Assembly (NCBI GenBank): GCA_030054095.1
Contig: JASGCO010000001.1
Location: 22,731-86,730, forward strand
Length of the DNA: 64,000 nt
Origin: Sediminibacterium sp.
GTDB taxonomy: Bacteria > Bacteroidota > Bacteroidia > B-17B0 > Aurantibacillaceae
Direction: 5' to 3'
Shown here: positions 27,836 to 37,480 of the stretch, one piece after another
Numbering within the stretch: position 1 is the first letter of the stretch
Layout of the letters: every line of letters starts with the position of its first letter
The notes under the pieces: model-generated
Database searches by the model: none
What the model was told of the DNA's origin: nothing
The model's input: the letters and a program-made list of their open reading frames with translations, nothing else
Position numbers and translations under genes: made by a program

Positions 27836-29371
27836 TTGACACCTGAAATACATAAGCGTCTATACCGTTTATCCACTTATCTGGTCTTGTTTTCACTCGG
27901 GCTTTTTTCGTTTATTATTATTCCATCGGGTTGCAAAAAAGACAAACTGATTACCGACGTTTCCGCTAAATTAAGTTTTAATACCGATTCGGTATTATTC
28001 GACACGGTGTTTACCACCATCGGATCGGCTACGCGTAATTTCAGAGTGTATAATAACAGCAATCAGCGCATTAAAATAGCTGACATCCGTATGGAAAGCG
28101 GAACCAACTCGCCATTTATTTTAAATGTAGATGGGATTAAAGGTAAAACATTCAGCGATATTGAAATTGCCGCCAAGGACAGCATTTACATTTTCGTACA
28201 GGTAAATGTAAATCCGACCAACAATAACTCGCCCGTTATTATCAGTGATAATATTGTGTTTACCACCAATGGGAATCAGCAAAAAGTGAATCTGGAAGCC
28301 TGGGGGCAGGATGCGTATTACCATTATCCCAATAAGGCTATCAAATTTAAAGATGGTGGTTTTCTGGCCTACTCTTTACTAAGTACTCAAACCAACACTA
28401 CCATTACCTGGACTAACGATAAACCACATGTTATTTATGGCTGGCTGGTAGTGGACTCCACTCAACAACTAATAATGAATGCAGGTACAAGGGTATTTAT
28501 GCATAAAAATGCCGGGCTGTGGGTATATCGTTATGGCAGTATTAATATAAACGGTTCAAAAGGCAGCGAAGTTATTTTTCAGGGTACACGGCGTGAAGAA
28601 GATTACAACGATATTCCCGGCCAATGGGATCGTATCTGGATTAATGAAGGCAGTACCAATAACAAGATCAATTATGCCATCATTAAAAACGCCTTTATTG
28701 GCCTGCAACCTGAATACACCGGATCCTTTGATCAAAACGGCGACCCTAATCCTTCTTTACGTCCCAATCACCTGACCTTAACTAATACTAAGATTCAAAA
28801 TTGTAGTTTAAATGGCATTTACAGCGTGGCTTATCACATTACAGCAGGTAACACGTTAGTATCGAATTGCCAGGAAGAGTGCCTGAAAATTGTATTGGGT
28901 GGCACCTATAGTTTCCGTCACTGTACATTCAGCAATTACTGGTCGAAAAAAGGTACGCGGGAAAAGCCATGTGTAACAGTATCTAACAACGCGGATGTGC
29001 CTACTTACGGCAATCTGGTATTTAAGTTAGACAGTCTTTATTTTGGCAGTTCCATTATATATGGTAAACTTGGTGATGAATTGGCATTAAACCTAAGTAC
29101 TGCCAAACCTGCAAAATTGCCGCAGTACGATTTTGTAAACTGTATCTTAAAAACAGGTGGGAACCTGAACAGTGCGCCGCACTACACCAACAACATCAAT
29201 ACAGATCCTGGTTTTATTAACCCTGATGTATATAACTTTGAATTACCATCCACCTTTTCATTCATGTTTTCGAACACGGAAAGTAATGCCGACGCTCAAA
29301 AATTCCTGAATGACTTAAATGGCAAAGTTCGCAACTCGCCTCACAATCCGGGAGTTTATGTAAAAAATTAG
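27836..29371 (+). CDS. Conserved Bacteroidota lipoprotein, beta-helix-like
   Basis: 511 aa starting at a TTG (27836), the only start that leaves a full signal peptide: a basic N-region, a hydrophobic core and lipobox PSGC before KKDK. The mature part begins with a DUF1573-like segment about the shift of native profile (SVLFDTVFTTIGSATRNFRVYNNS), then shows repeated short beta segments with N and G turns (INYAIIKNAFIG, LTNTKIQNCSLNGIYS, FRHCTFSNYW), like a right-handed beta-helix. Likely anchored to the outer membrane. Enzymatic role unknown. A near-consensus -7 box (TATACTTG, 27820-27827) ends 8 nt before the start. Confidence 0.75.
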   Translation: MTPEIHKRLYRLSTYLVLFSLGLFSFIIIPSGCKKDKLITDVSAKLSFNTDSVLFDTVFTTIGSATRNFRVYNNSNQRIKIADIRMESGTNSPFILNVDGIKGKTFSDIEIAAKDSIYIFVQVNVNPTNNNSPVIISDNIVFTTNGNQQKVNLEAWGQDAYYHYPNKAIKFKDGGFLAYSLLSTQTNTTITWTNDKPHVIYGWLVVDSTQQLIMNAGTRVFMHKNAGLWVYRYGSININGSKGSEVIFQGTRREEDYNDIPGQWDRIWINEGSTNNKINYAIIKNAFIGLQPEYTGSFDQNGDPNPSLRPNHLTLTNTKIQNCSLNGIYSVAYHITAGNTLVSNCQEECLKIVLGGTYSFRHCTFSNYWSKKGTREKPCVTVSNNADVPTYGNLVFKLDSLYFGSSIIYGKLGDELALNLSTAKPAKLPQYDFVNCILKTGGNLNSAPHYTNNINTDPGFINPDVYNFELPSTFSFMFSNTESNADAQKFLNDLNGKVRNSPHNPGVYVKN

Positions 29372-29498
29372 CGTTGCGTCTTCATCCGAAACAATTCCTG
29401 TTTTGTATATCGCAGTTGTAGTGCAGCAAAAGAGCGCCCCCTATTGCTTTTGAAGTATCTTTTTCGTAACAGATTTAATACATGATCCGGCTAAATTA

Positions 29499-30173
29499 TC
29501 ACCAAACAGCCGGGCCAAACCGTTTGGTAATTTTGGATTCAGGGAAAACAACATAAAATAACTGATCGGCCCAGAATAATAATTTAAACGCATAAGTCGG
29601 CGAATTCAGTTTTTCACCCACATCTTTATTATTTTTTAAAGTAAAACGGTAAGCCACATCGGCACCTAAACCACACCAACGGGTAATTTTAAACTGAGCC
29701 GTTATACCTGGTTCGTATAACAATAAAAAATACCATGTATTCTTCCGGAAATCGCGTTTAATATCGGATTGATCCTGAAACCAGGAAATACCCGTTCCTG
29801 CCTGTATCGGAACGCTAAGTTGCCAGCGTTTGGTTTTGTAAAACACAAAATCAATGTAATAACACAAATACCCGAATTTAAGGTAGCGTTTTAACGTATC
29901 CACCGGGTTACCGTATGCATCTTCAAAAATATCTAATTTGGTTACCTCGCTCTTTAACCAGCTAAGTCCGCCCCCGACCCTCAATTTACGCTGAAAAGCA
30001 ACCCCTAAACGCACGCCGGTTACACTTATCAGTTCATTATTGATAAAGCTATTGCGACTTTCGAGTCGCGCATCAATACTTGATTTGTGATTGAATACTG
30101 CATGCATGGTATCGAGGTATTGCGCTTTTAACACAACCGTCCAACATAAAAAGAGAAGCCAGATGTATCGCAT
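29499..30173 (-). CDS. Hypothetical exported beta-barrel-like protein
   Basis: 224 aa from ATG 30173, which gives a clean signal peptide (MRYIWLLFLCWTVVLKAQ); the frame extends to 30200 but that start lies above the -7 box. The mature part alternates hydrophobic and polar residues in aromatic-rich strands (FGYLCYYIDFVFY, WYFLLLYEPGITAQF, YAFKLLFWADQLFYVVF), like a small outer-membrane barrel. It is convergent with the lipoprotein gene and divergent from recG. Function unknown. Confidence 0.7.
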   Translation of the reverse strand: MRYIWLLFLCWTVVLKAQYLDTMHAVFNHKSSIDARLESRNSFINNELISVTGVRLGVAFQRKLRVGGGLSWLKSEVTKLDIFEDAYGNPVDTLKRYLKFGYLCYYIDFVFYKTKRWQLSVPIQAGTGISWFQDQSDIKRDFRKNTWYFLLLYEPGITAQFKITRWCGLGADVAYRFTLKNNKDVGEKLNSPTYAFKLLFWADQLFYVVFPESKITKRFGPAVW

Positions 30174-30185
30174 ACTGATCGCAAA

Positions 30186-30193
30186 CAAAGATA
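30186..30193 (-). promoter_or_regulatory. Bacteroidota -7 box (TATCTTTG) of the exported protein gene
   Basis: On the minus strand TATCTTTG fits TAnnTTTG exactly and ends 12 nt before the ATG at 30173. It decides the start codon, since the alternative at 30200 would be upstream of the transcript. Confidence 0.5.
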
Positions 30194-30229
30194 CGTGCAT
30201 AACTCCTTTATTTTTTCCATTACACTAAA

Positions 30230-30260
30230 TTGTTTCAACATGCACCTTGTCGTAAATTTA
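30230..30260 (+). promoter_or_regulatory. Bacteroidota promoter of recG (TTG-N20-TAAATTTA)
   Basis: A -33 TTG at 30230-30232 and a -7 TAAATTTA at 30253-30260 are spaced by 20 bp, the usual Bacteroidota distance. The box ends 8 nt before the ATG at 30269. It argues against the longer frame starting at 30230. Confidence 0.5.
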
Positions 30261-30268
30261 AACCCGGA

Positions 30269-32371
30269 ATGATGCAATTGGATACCCCCATAGAGTACTT
30301 AAAAGGGATTGGTCCCCAACGCGCCGAAGTGCTTAAGAAGGAACTCAACCTTTTTACCCTTCGCGACTTGTTAACGCATTACCCTTTCCGGTATGTTGAC
30401 CGCACGCAATTTCATCTGATCCGGCAAATCGAAGACGATCAATCCTATGTACAATTGAGGGGGCGCATAGATAGTCTGGAGGTAATCGGGGAAAAAAGAA
30501 CAAAACGCCTGGTGTGTCAGTTCCGCGATAACAGTGGCACCATAGAACTAGTATGGTTTCAAGGTTACAAATGGATGGCTGAAAAATTAAGAACACAAAC
30601 GGACTACGTTGTTTATGGAAAACCTACCCTTTTTAAAGGGCGGTTCAACCTGGCACATCCCGAAATCAATCTGGCCACAGAAGAATATTTAAGATCCGCA
30701 TCAGCGTTTCAATCTGTTTATAATAGCACCGAAAAATTAAAAGTCCGCGGGCTCGACAGCGAGGGCCTGCGCCGGTTACAAAAACAACTTTACGCCTACC
30801 TTAATCCTGCGTTTGTTTCTGAAAACCTGACTCCCGAACTACTTGAAGAACACCGTTTACTACCTCGTTATGAAGCTTTCAGGCAAATTCACTTTCCGGA
30901 AAGCGCTGAACTATTAAAACAGGCTGAATGGCGGTTAAAATTTGAAGAGTTATTTTTTGTTCAATTACGGTTACTGAGAGTTAATAAAGTGAGAGCGCAT
31001 AGCAGTCAAGGCTATGTATTTAACCGGGTTGGGCCGCTGTTTAATGATTTTTTTAGCCAACATTTACCCTTTCAGTTAACCAACGCTCAAAAACGCGTTT
31101 TGAAAGAAATTCGTCTGGATATGGGCAGTGGGCGGCAGATGAGCCGTTTAGTGCAGGGCGATGTAGGTAGTGGTAAAACCATGGTGGCCTTAATGAGTAT
31201 GCTGTTAGCCCTGGATAATCAATTTCAGGCATGCCTGATGGCCCCAACAGAAATATTAGCTCAGCAGCATTTTGAAACAATTTCAAGTCAGTTAAAAGAC
31301 CTGCCTGTAAATGTGGCACTTTTAACAGGTTCCAGCACTGGTAACCAGCGAAAGCACATTCTGAAGCAGTTGGCCGAAGGGCACACACATATATTAATTG
31401 GTACGCACGCATTAATTGAAGACGCGGTTCAGTTTCAACGTTTGGGCTTTGTGGTGATTGATGAGCAACACCGTTTTGGCGTAGCGCAACGGGCCAGACT
31501 GCATGCCAAGGGTATTTATCCACCTCACATGCTGATTATGACGGCTACCCCTATCCCACGTACCTTGGCCATGACGCTTTACGGAGATCTGGACACGAGT
31601 GTTATTGATGAATTACCTCCCGGGCGCAAACCCATTAAAACTGTTCACTATATGGAAAGTGCCCGGTTACGTGTGAATGGTTTTATCCGTGAACAGATAG
31701 CATTGGGACGCCAGATTTATGTAGTATTTCCGCTTATTCAGGAAAGTGAAAAAATGGATTATCAGAACCTTCAGCAGGGGTATGACCATTTGGTTACCGA
31801 ATTTCCGCCACCGCAATATCAGATCAGTATCGTTCATGGCAAACTCAGCAACCAGGAAAAGGAACGTGAAATGCAACGGTTCATTAATGGCGAAACCCAG
31901 TTAATGGTAGCTACTACGGTTATAGAAGTAGGTGTAAATGTTCCTAATGCCAGTGTTATGGTTATTGAAAGTGCCGAGCGGTTTGGGCTTTCGCAATTGC
32001 ACCAGTTACGTGGAAGAGTTGGCAGGGGGGCCGAACAAAGTTATTGCATCCTTATGACCGGTAACAAATTGGGTCAGGACAGTCGCTTACGCATGGAAAC
32101 CATGGTACGCACTAACGATGGTTTTGAAATAAGTGAAGTAGATTTAAAACTAAGAGGGCCCGGCGATATAACAGGTACCCAGCAAAGCGGTATGCTGGAT
32201 CTGAAAATTGCCAACCTTGCCAAAGATGCCCAGGTGCTGCAACTGGCAAGGGCAGCGGCGCAATCGGTATTAGATGAAGATCCGCTTTTGCAGCTTGAAA
32301 AAAATGCACTGCTTGTTACAACCCTGAACACAAACGGAAGAGAAAAAACAAACTGGAGTAAAATAGGGTAA
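30269..32371 (+). CDS. recG: ATP-dependent DNA helicase RecG
   Basis: 700 aa from ATG 30269 (a second ATG follows immediately at 30272). The N-terminal wedge/OB domain (PIEYLKGIGPQRAEVLKKEL, then YVQLRGRIDSLEVIGEKR) is followed by SF2 helicase motifs: Walker A GDVGSGKTMVAL, DEQHRFG as motif II, TATPIPRTLAM as motif III, and the C-terminal LRGRVGRG and TRG-region typical of RecG. Length is normal (about 690-700 aa). It remodels stalled replication forks and branch-migrates Holliday junctions in the cytosol. Single gene, divergent from the exported protein. Confidence 0.97.
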   Translation: MMQLDTPIEYLKGIGPQRAEVLKKELNLFTLRDLLTHYPFRYVDRTQFHLIRQIEDDQSYVQLRGRIDSLEVIGEKRTKRLVCQFRDNSGTIELVWFQGYKWMAEKLRTQTDYVVYGKPTLFKGRFNLAHPEINLATEEYLRSASAFQSVYNSTEKLKVRGLDSEGLRRLQKQLYAYLNPAFVSENLTPELLEEHRLLPRYEAFRQIHFPESAELLKQAEWRLKFEELFFVQLRLLRVNKVRAHSSQGYVFNRVGPLFNDFFSQHLPFQLTNAQKRVLKEIRLDMGSGRQMSRLVQGDVGSGKTMVALMSMLLALDNQFQACLMAPTEILAQQHFETISSQLKDLPVNVALLTGSSTGNQRKHILKQLAEGHTHILIGTHALIEDAVQFQRLGFVVIDEQHRFGVAQRARLHAKGIYPPHMLIMTATPIPRTLAMTLYGDLDTSVIDELPPGRKPIKTVHYMESARLRVNGFIREQIALGRQIYVVFPLIQESEKMDYQNLQQGYDHLVTEFPPPQYQISIVHGKLSNQEKEREMQRFINGETQLMVATTVIEVGVNVPNASVMVIESAERFGLSQLHQLRGRVGRGAEQSYCILMTGNKLGQDSRLRMETMVRTNDGFEISEVDLKLRGPGDITGTQQSGMLDLKIANLAKDAQVLQLARAAAQSVLDEDPLLQLEKNALLVTTLNTNGREKTNWSKIG

Positions 32372-32582
32372 TTCTCCGTATTATCAGGACTTCCTTTTTT
32401 TATAGCATTCATTATTCTTTCTTTCACATTTCTAATTGGTTAAGCGTAGGTAAAGCCGCTATTATGATCAAACCTGTCAAAACAGGTGATTTAAATGTTA
32501 AAATCCGTCACTAAATTTTAGTCTATCGAACACGGTACTAAATCGAATTAAATTTTATTTACATTTACTACACATTACAAAA

Positions 32583-34532
32583 ATGAATTATTACTTCATC
32601 CATTTAGCGCTTTGTATTTTACTTATCCATAGTAAGATAATATCACAAACCTATCCTGCCTCCAATGCGCAGGGATTAAAGTTCTGGTTAAAAAACGAAA
32701 GCGGGATAACCCTGACTGGCGGGGCTGTTAGCAGTTGGTCTGATCTATCAGGATCTGGGGTAAGTGGTAACATGATTCAGGCAACCGCAGCAAAACGCCC
32801 TATTGTTGTTACAGGTATAAATTATAATGAATACGTTCGTTTTGATGGAATTGACGACCTATTAAACAGTACGAATACATTTAGTGCAACCAGTATGTTT
32901 AATGCCACAAATAACACTATTTTTTTTCTCAAGAATTTGAAAAGCGGTATTGTAGATTTTAAATGGGAAACGGCTTCTTCAGGCAGTTACAGACTGGGAA
33001 GTGAAATACAGGGAGGTGGAACTTACCGGTTTGATTTTGCTGACGACGGAAGTGGTTCGTTAAATAGCAGTACCACAAATATTCTTAATCAACCCCTTAT
33101 ATATGGCCTGACCACTAATGGCACCTCCTCCATTACAACTCTCTATTACAACAGCATTCTTAACACCACTAAAAACACCGGTTTTTCTAACTTGTCGGGA
33201 GCAGGAACAACCGCAACCAATTTGTATTTAGGAGGTAATAATCCCTCCGTATGGCCCATGTTTACCAGTATGGACATAGGAGAGTTTATGGTAATAAACC
33301 GTTTACTAACTGCTACCGAACTAAGAATGGTTGAATCGTACCTAGCCCTGAAATATGGCATTACATTAGGATCGGGCACAAGTCCGCAAAATTATACAGC
33401 TTCCAATAATACGACAATATGGACAGGAACCGCCGCTTATCAAAACCGGATCATAGGGATTGGAAGAGATAACGCCGCCAGTGGTTCTTCTCTGTTTCAG
33501 AAACAATCCAAAACTCCGGATGACACTGTGCGCTTGTATATGGGAGCATTAGCCGCATTAAACAGAAATAATGCTTCTGCGATAAGCAATAATCTTTCAT
33601 TTGTTGTAGTTGGTTCTAACTCAGGAAAAATGTGCAGAGCCGTAGCCACCAATACTGAAATTCCACTTACCTGTGGAATCACCTCACGACTAGACCGGGA
33701 ATGGCGTATACAAAACACGAATTTTACAAATTCATTTAACATGGATTTTAAACTTAATGCTTGTGCGGCTACTAACTCTGTTAATACTTCGCATTTGTTG
33801 CTACTGGTTGATAATGACGGGAATTTTGCCAATGGCGGAACCACCTGTTATGCCAGTGGATTAGGTGGACTCACTATTACTTATGCTAACCCGGTAATAA
33901 CCGTTACGGGAATCAGCACTGTACATATTCCCGCTAACGCTACACGTTTTATTACCATTGCCAGCACCAATCCTTTAACACCACTGCCTTTAGATTTGGT
34001 TGAACTAAATAGCAACTGCAATGGAAATAATATCCAGATAAACTGGGCAACTGCCTCCGAAAATAGCAGTCTGGCATTTCAGGTTGAAAAAAGTTCCGAT
34101 GCGGCTCTCTGGCATACTATTGGTTACGTAAAAGCGTCAGGAAACTCTTACACCCAAAAACAATATTCCTTTAAGGATACCGAAACTCCAGCAACACTTC
34201 CTTTGTACTATAGGTTGAAAACGGAAGACATTAATCACTCGTTTGATTATTCAGCCGTTACCATACTCACCTCTTGTAGCCGGAATCCCGCAAACAATTA
34301 TACCTTGGTTTACAACACTATCCATAATTATATATCTATATCAAAACAGTCAGGTACAGTCGAGGCTGATGTTGTCCTGATCAATCAGCTAGGTCAGGTT
34401 TTAAAAAATGTGCATCTAACAAACGCCGATTGTATGATTACTACTGATGAACTACCAGCCGGAATCTATTACGTAACCATTCTGGAAGACAATACCAGAA
34501 TTAAAACTGAAAAAATCATCAAACCATATTAA
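32583..34532 (+). CDS. T9SS type A cargo protein with LamG-like domain
   Basis: 649 aa with a signal peptide (ending SKIISQ). Residues about 28-250 look like a concanavalin/LamG-type domain (LKFWLKNESGITL, SWSDLSGSG, FDGIDDLLNST, ALKYGITLGSG). The middle resembles the surface-protein module around LDREWRIQNTN. A fibronectin-like segment (INWATASENSSLAFQVEKSSD) precedes a C-terminal type A sorting domain of about 75 residues (VVLINQLGQVLKN, LPAGIYYVTI, EKIIKPY). It should be exported through T9SS and attached to or released from the cell surface. Ligand unknown. Confidence 0.85.
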   Translation: MNYYFIHLALCILLIHSKIISQTYPASNAQGLKFWLKNESGITLTGGAVSSWSDLSGSGVSGNMIQATAAKRPIVVTGINYNEYVRFDGIDDLLNSTNTFSATSMFNATNNTIFFLKNLKSGIVDFKWETASSGSYRLGSEIQGGGTYRFDFADDGSGSLNSSTTNILNQPLIYGLTTNGTSSITTLYYNSILNTTKNTGFSNLSGAGTTATNLYLGGNNPSVWPMFTSMDIGEFMVINRLLTATELRMVESYLALKYGITLGSGTSPQNYTASNNTTIWTGTAAYQNRIIGIGRDNAASGSSLFQKQSKTPDDTVRLYMGALAALNRNNASAISNNLSFVVVGSNSGKMCRAVATNTEIPLTCGITSRLDREWRIQNTNFTNSFNMDFKLNACAATNSVNTSHLLLLVDNDGNFANGGTTCYASGLGGLTITYANPVITVTGISTVHIPANATRFITIASTNPLTPLPLDLVELNSNCNGNNIQINWATASENSSLAFQVEKSSDAALWHTIGYVKASGNSYTQKQYSFKDTETPATLPLYYRLKTEDINHSFDYSAVTILTSCSRNPANNYTLVYNTIHNYISISKQSGTVEADVVLINQLGQVLKNVHLTNADCMITTDELPAGIYYVTILEDNTRIKTEKIIKPY

Positions 34533-34587
34533 AAGTAAGTTCATTTAGTGTACGGATGTTGAACATCTAATAACACTACCGCAGATC

Positions 34588-34619
34588 TTGCAAATTTTGC
34601 CAAATAAGCTGTAATATTG
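34588..34619 (+). promoter_or_regulatory. Bacteroidota promoter of the EamA-type gene (TTG-N21-TAATATTG)
   Basis: A TTG (34588-34590) and a TAATATTG box (34612-34619) are 21 bp apart. The box ends 6 nt before the ATG at 34626, implying a nearly leaderless transcript and ruling out the TTG at 34617 as a start. Confidence 0.45.
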
Positions 34620-34625
34620 CAGTTT

Positions 34626-35564
34626 ATGGGGTATTTGATCGCTATTCTTACAACGCTTTGCTGGAGTATTGGTATTTTTCCGTTTACTGAAGCGGCAAAA
34701 CGATTTGGTACTGCTGCACTGAATCAATACCGGTTGTTACTGGCCTGGGTGTTTATTACGATAATAGTGTGTGTTTACTGCGGCACCAATCCATTGGAAA
34801 TGGCAACCCGTCCTAGTTCAAGAAATTATTTATATCTGGGATTATCCGGTATTATTGGTTTTACGATAGGTGATTTTTTTTCTTTTTCCTCATTTAAGAT
34901 TCTTGGCCCCAAACTTGGCAGCCTTTACACCACTATTGCTCCATTTGCAGCACTTTTGATGAGTATATTCCTCTTAAACGAACATATTAATTGGATAGGC
35001 GTATCAGGAATGTTGATAACCATTGGAGGAGTGGTTTGGCTGACCTTATCTAAAAGTGATAAAAAAGAAGCGGAACGCAAGGGCTTTAGAAGAGATCCTC
35101 GCGGTATGCTTTATGGTGTACTTGGTGCCCTTTGTCAGGGATGCGGACTTGTACTATCCAAACTGGCATTGCAAAATACCCATGGTGAAACAAATGACTT
35201 GCCAACTCTTCATGCCGTGTGGATACGACTGCTCTTTGCTTCGGTCGCCGCAGCCGTTTTTGCCTTAGCAAGCGGAACATTTAAAACCAATACCAGAATC
35301 ATTTTCACGAATCAAAATGGCGGACTTAAATACATGATTGCCGGAACCATTTTTGGTCCGGTAATAGGCGTAAGCTGTTCCCTGTTGGCTATACTCTATC
35401 TTCAGGTGGCTGAAGCCCAGACAATCTTTGCCTTACTCCCTATATTTGTACTGCCGCTTAATTATTTCTTTTACAAAGAGCGGATAACCAAAACCTCCCT
35501 TTTGGCCTGTTTTACTGCGATCACAGGTGTTATTATTCTAATATGGCGAAATCAATGGATATAG
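34626..35564 (+). CDS. EamA/DMT family transporter
   Basis: 312 aa from ATG 34626, with ten hydrophobic helices in two EamA repeats. The first repeat ends with GVSGMLITIGGVVWLTLSKSD; a basic cytoplasmic loop (KKEAERKGFRRDPRG) separates it from the second, which ends with ITGVIILIWRNQWI. A metabolite exporter of the inner membrane; substrate unknown. The next gene starts 22 nt inside its 3' end. Confidence 0.88.
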   Translation: MGYLIAILTTLCWSIGIFPFTEAAKRFGTAALNQYRLLLAWVFITIIVCVYCGTNPLEMATRPSSRNYLYLGLSGIIGFTIGDFFSFSSFKILGPKLGSLYTTIAPFAALLMSIFLLNEHINWIGVSGMLITIGGVVWLTLSKSDKKEAERKGFRRDPRGMLYGVLGALCQGCGLVLSKLALQNTHGETNDLPTLHAVWIRLLFASVAAAVFALASGTFKTNTRIIFTNQNGGLKYMIAGTIFGPVIGVSCSLLAILYLQVAEAQTIFALLPIFVLPLNYFFYKERITKTSLLACFTAITGVIILIWRNQWI

Positions 35565-36085
35565 TAAAAACCCTTAATGAAAATATGGGGCTACAAATGG
35601 TAACTCCTATTGTCAACTACATTGGTAACGATAAAAAACGGCTCGGAAGCTTAATCGAGATTCTGGATAAAGGAGATAAAGCCGTTCAACATCGTGCCTC
35701 TTATGCGCTGCTGCATGTTGCTCTCGCAAACACAACACTTATCATTCCATACACACCTCTTTTTCTGAACATTTTAAACCGCTCTAACGTTCACGAAAGC
35801 ACCAAACGTAATGTATTAAGATGTTTTCAGGAGTTTACCTGTCCCGATGATCAGGCTGGTGAGTTATTGGATTGTTGTTACGGATTAATGAAAAATGCGG
35901 CACTTCCTCCGGCGCTTATCGCTTTTGCCATTAACGTAGCAGCGCCCATCTGTAAACGTTACCCGGAACTTGTTCCGGAATTTGAACTTATACTTAAAGA
36001 ACTTTACCAGTTTCACACTGCCCCCTCCATTATTGCCTGTATTAAAAAAGCACAAAAAACGCTCTTAAAAAAAACTAAAAATTAA
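35543..36085 (+). CDS. Hypothetical all-helical protein, HEAT-like
   Basis: 180 aa, or 176 from the second ATG at 35555. No signal or membrane segment. Predicted almost entirely helical in paired segments (VQHRASYALLHVALAN, VHESTKRNVLRCFQEF, PALIAFAINVAAPICKRYPELVPEFELILKEL cut by turns), like HEAT-type adenylate or adaptor scaffolds. It overlaps the EamA-type gene, so it is translated from the same message. Function unknown. Confidence 0.7.
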   Translation: MAKSMDIVKTLNENMGLQMVTPIVNYIGNDKKRLGSLIEILDKGDKAVQHRASYALLHVALANTTLIIPYTPLFLNILNRSNVHESTKRNVLRCFQEFTCPDDQAGELLDCCYGLMKNAALPPALIAFAINVAAPICKRYPELVPEFELILKELYQFHTAPSIIACIKKAQKTLLKKTKN

Positions 36086-36105
36086 TTCCGGACTTAAGGT
36101 TTTCC

Positions 36106-36113
36106 TAACTTTA
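36106..36113 (+). promoter_or_regulatory. Near-consensus -7 box (TAACTTTA) before the YiiX-like gene
   Basis: TAACTTTA matches TAnnTTTG except for the last base and ends 3 nt before the ATG at 36117. No TTG at -33. Could equally be chance in AT-rich DNA. Confidence 0.3.
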
Positions 36114-36116
36114 AGT

Positions 36117-36716
36117 ATGAAATTTATAAAAGCTGTTCTTGTGTTAACAGGGGTACTAATTTTGACAGGGAATGTAAACGCACAGGAAATAAAGGTTCGC
36201 AATGGGGACATTGTATTTATTCAAAACCCCTCAGGACAAGGTAAAGCTATTCAACTGGCTACCGGCAGCAACTATACCCATGTAGGAATTGTTTTCTTCG
36301 AAAAAGGGAAACCCATGGTGTATCATGCCGTTGAACCGGTAAGTGTAAATACGCTGGATGAATTTATAGGAATGAGCAGTGATGGCAAATGCAGCATTAA
36401 ACGGTTAAAAGACACATCCTTACTTAACACTGAAATTATTAACGCCATGCGAATGGAAGCTAAATCAAAACTGGGTGTTCATTACGATATAGGTTTTAAC
36501 TGGAGCGACAAAGAACTGTATTGCAGTGAATTTGTCTGGAAACTGTATTATCATGCCCTTAAACTGGAAATAGGCTCTCCAAGACCGCTTAAAGAATTCA
36601 ATTTAAAACACCCTATTGTAAAGCAAATTATGGAACAACGTTACGGCAATGCCATTCCCTACAATGAAAAAATGATTTCGCCCGGAGATATGTTCCAGAG
36701 TACTTTATTAAACTGA
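36117..36716 (+). CDS. YiiX/YebB-like NlpC/P60 cysteine hydrolase
   Basis: 199 aa with a signal peptide (ending GNVNAQ). The permuted papain-like core shows the conserved start VRNGDIVFIQ, the catalytic histidine in NYTHVGIVF and the catalytic cysteine in LYCSEFVWKLYY, in the permuted order (His before Cys) typical of the YiiX family. Such proteins are envelope amidases or peptidases acting on peptidoglycan peptides or lipids; the substrate is uncertain. Independent gene. Confidence 0.85.
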   Translation: MKFIKAVLVLTGVLILTGNVNAQEIKVRNGDIVFIQNPSGQGKAIQLATGSNYTHVGIVFFEKGKPMVYHAVEPVSVNTLDEFIGMSSDGKCSIKRLKDTSLLNTEIINAMRMEAKSKLGVHYDIGFNWSDKELYCSEFVWKLYYHALKLEIGSPRPLKEFNLKHPIVKQIMEQRYGNAIPYNEKMISPGDMFQSTLLN

Positions 36717-36775
36717 TTTTAAAAAAAATTAATTTAATTCCTGAATAAAAAAAGAATACAGGCAAACAAATTGCT

Positions 36776-36783
36776 TAAATTTG
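36776..36783 (+). promoter_or_regulatory. Bacteroidota -7 box (TAAATTTG) of the superoxide dismutase gene
   Basis: Exact TAnnTTTG, ending 19 nt before the ATG at 36803. A second, weaker box TAAATTTA lies at 36790-36797. No clear -33 TTG. Confidence 0.4.
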
Positions 36784-36802
36784 GTACTCTAAATTTATTA
36801 TT

Positions 36803-37414
36803 ATGGCTTTTGAACTACCAAAATTAAACTACGCGTTTAACGCGCTTGAACCTCATATTGATGCCAAAACCATGGAAATTCATCATGGTAAACACCATCA
36901 GGCTTACGTTAACAACCTGAACAATGCTATTGCCAATACGGATACTGAAAAACTCAGTATTGTGGAAATCTGTAAAACTATTTCCAAATACCCTATGGCT
37001 GTTAGAAATAATGGCGGTGGCCACTATAACCACTCTTTATTCTGGGAAATAATGAGCCCTAATGGTGGTGGCGTTCCATCTAACGAAGTCGGAAAAGCCA
37101 TTGAAGCGGAACTTGGTGGATTCGAGAACTTTAAAAAGGATTTCACAAACGCTGGTGCAACCCGTTTCGGCAGTGGTTGGGCCTGGTTAAGTGTTAAAGA
37201 AGACGGGAAACTTTGTGTGTGCTCTACTCCAAACCAGGATAACCCATTAATGGACATTGCTGACTGTAAAGGAACTCCTATTTTAGGCATGGACGTTTGG
37301 GAACATGCGTACTATCTGAATTACCAAAACCGCAGGCCGGATTACATGAATGCCTTTTTTAACGTTATCAACTGGAATAAAGTGAATGAGCTTTATCTGG
37401 CCGCCAAAAAGTAA
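36803..37414 (+). CDS. Superoxide dismutase, Fe/Mn type
   Basis: 203 aa, normal length, cytosolic (no signal peptide). Metal ligands are in the expected places: a histidine in [13 protein letters not shown], a histidine in [13 protein letters not shown], and the D-x3-H pair in [18 protein letters not shown]. Converts superoxide to oxygen and peroxide. I do not assign iron or manganese. A Rho-independent terminator follows at 37438. Confidence 0.97.
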   Translation: MAFELPKLNYAFNALEPHIDAKTMEIHHGKHHQAYVNNLNNAIANTDTEKLSIVEICKTISKYPMAVRNNGGGHYNHSLFWEIMSPNGGGVPSNEVGKAIEAELGGFENFKKDFTNAGATRFGSGWAWLSVKEDGKLCVCSTPNQDNPLMDIADCKGTPILGMDVWEHAYYLNYQNRRPDYMNAFFNVINWNKVNELYLAAKK

Positions 37415-37437
37415 CATTTCATTGTTTAATTAAATTT

Positions 37438-37475
37438 AAAAAAGGAAAGTCTGACATGACTTTCCTTTTTATTTT
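37438..37475 (+). terminator. Rho-independent terminator after superoxide dismutase
   Basis: Stem GGAAAGTC/GACTTTCC with a 6-nt loop, flanked by an A-run and a T-run (TTTTTATTTTT), at 37444-37465. The flanking A/T runs extend the stem and could end transcription from either side. Confidence 0.85.
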
Positions 37476-37480
37476 TAAGC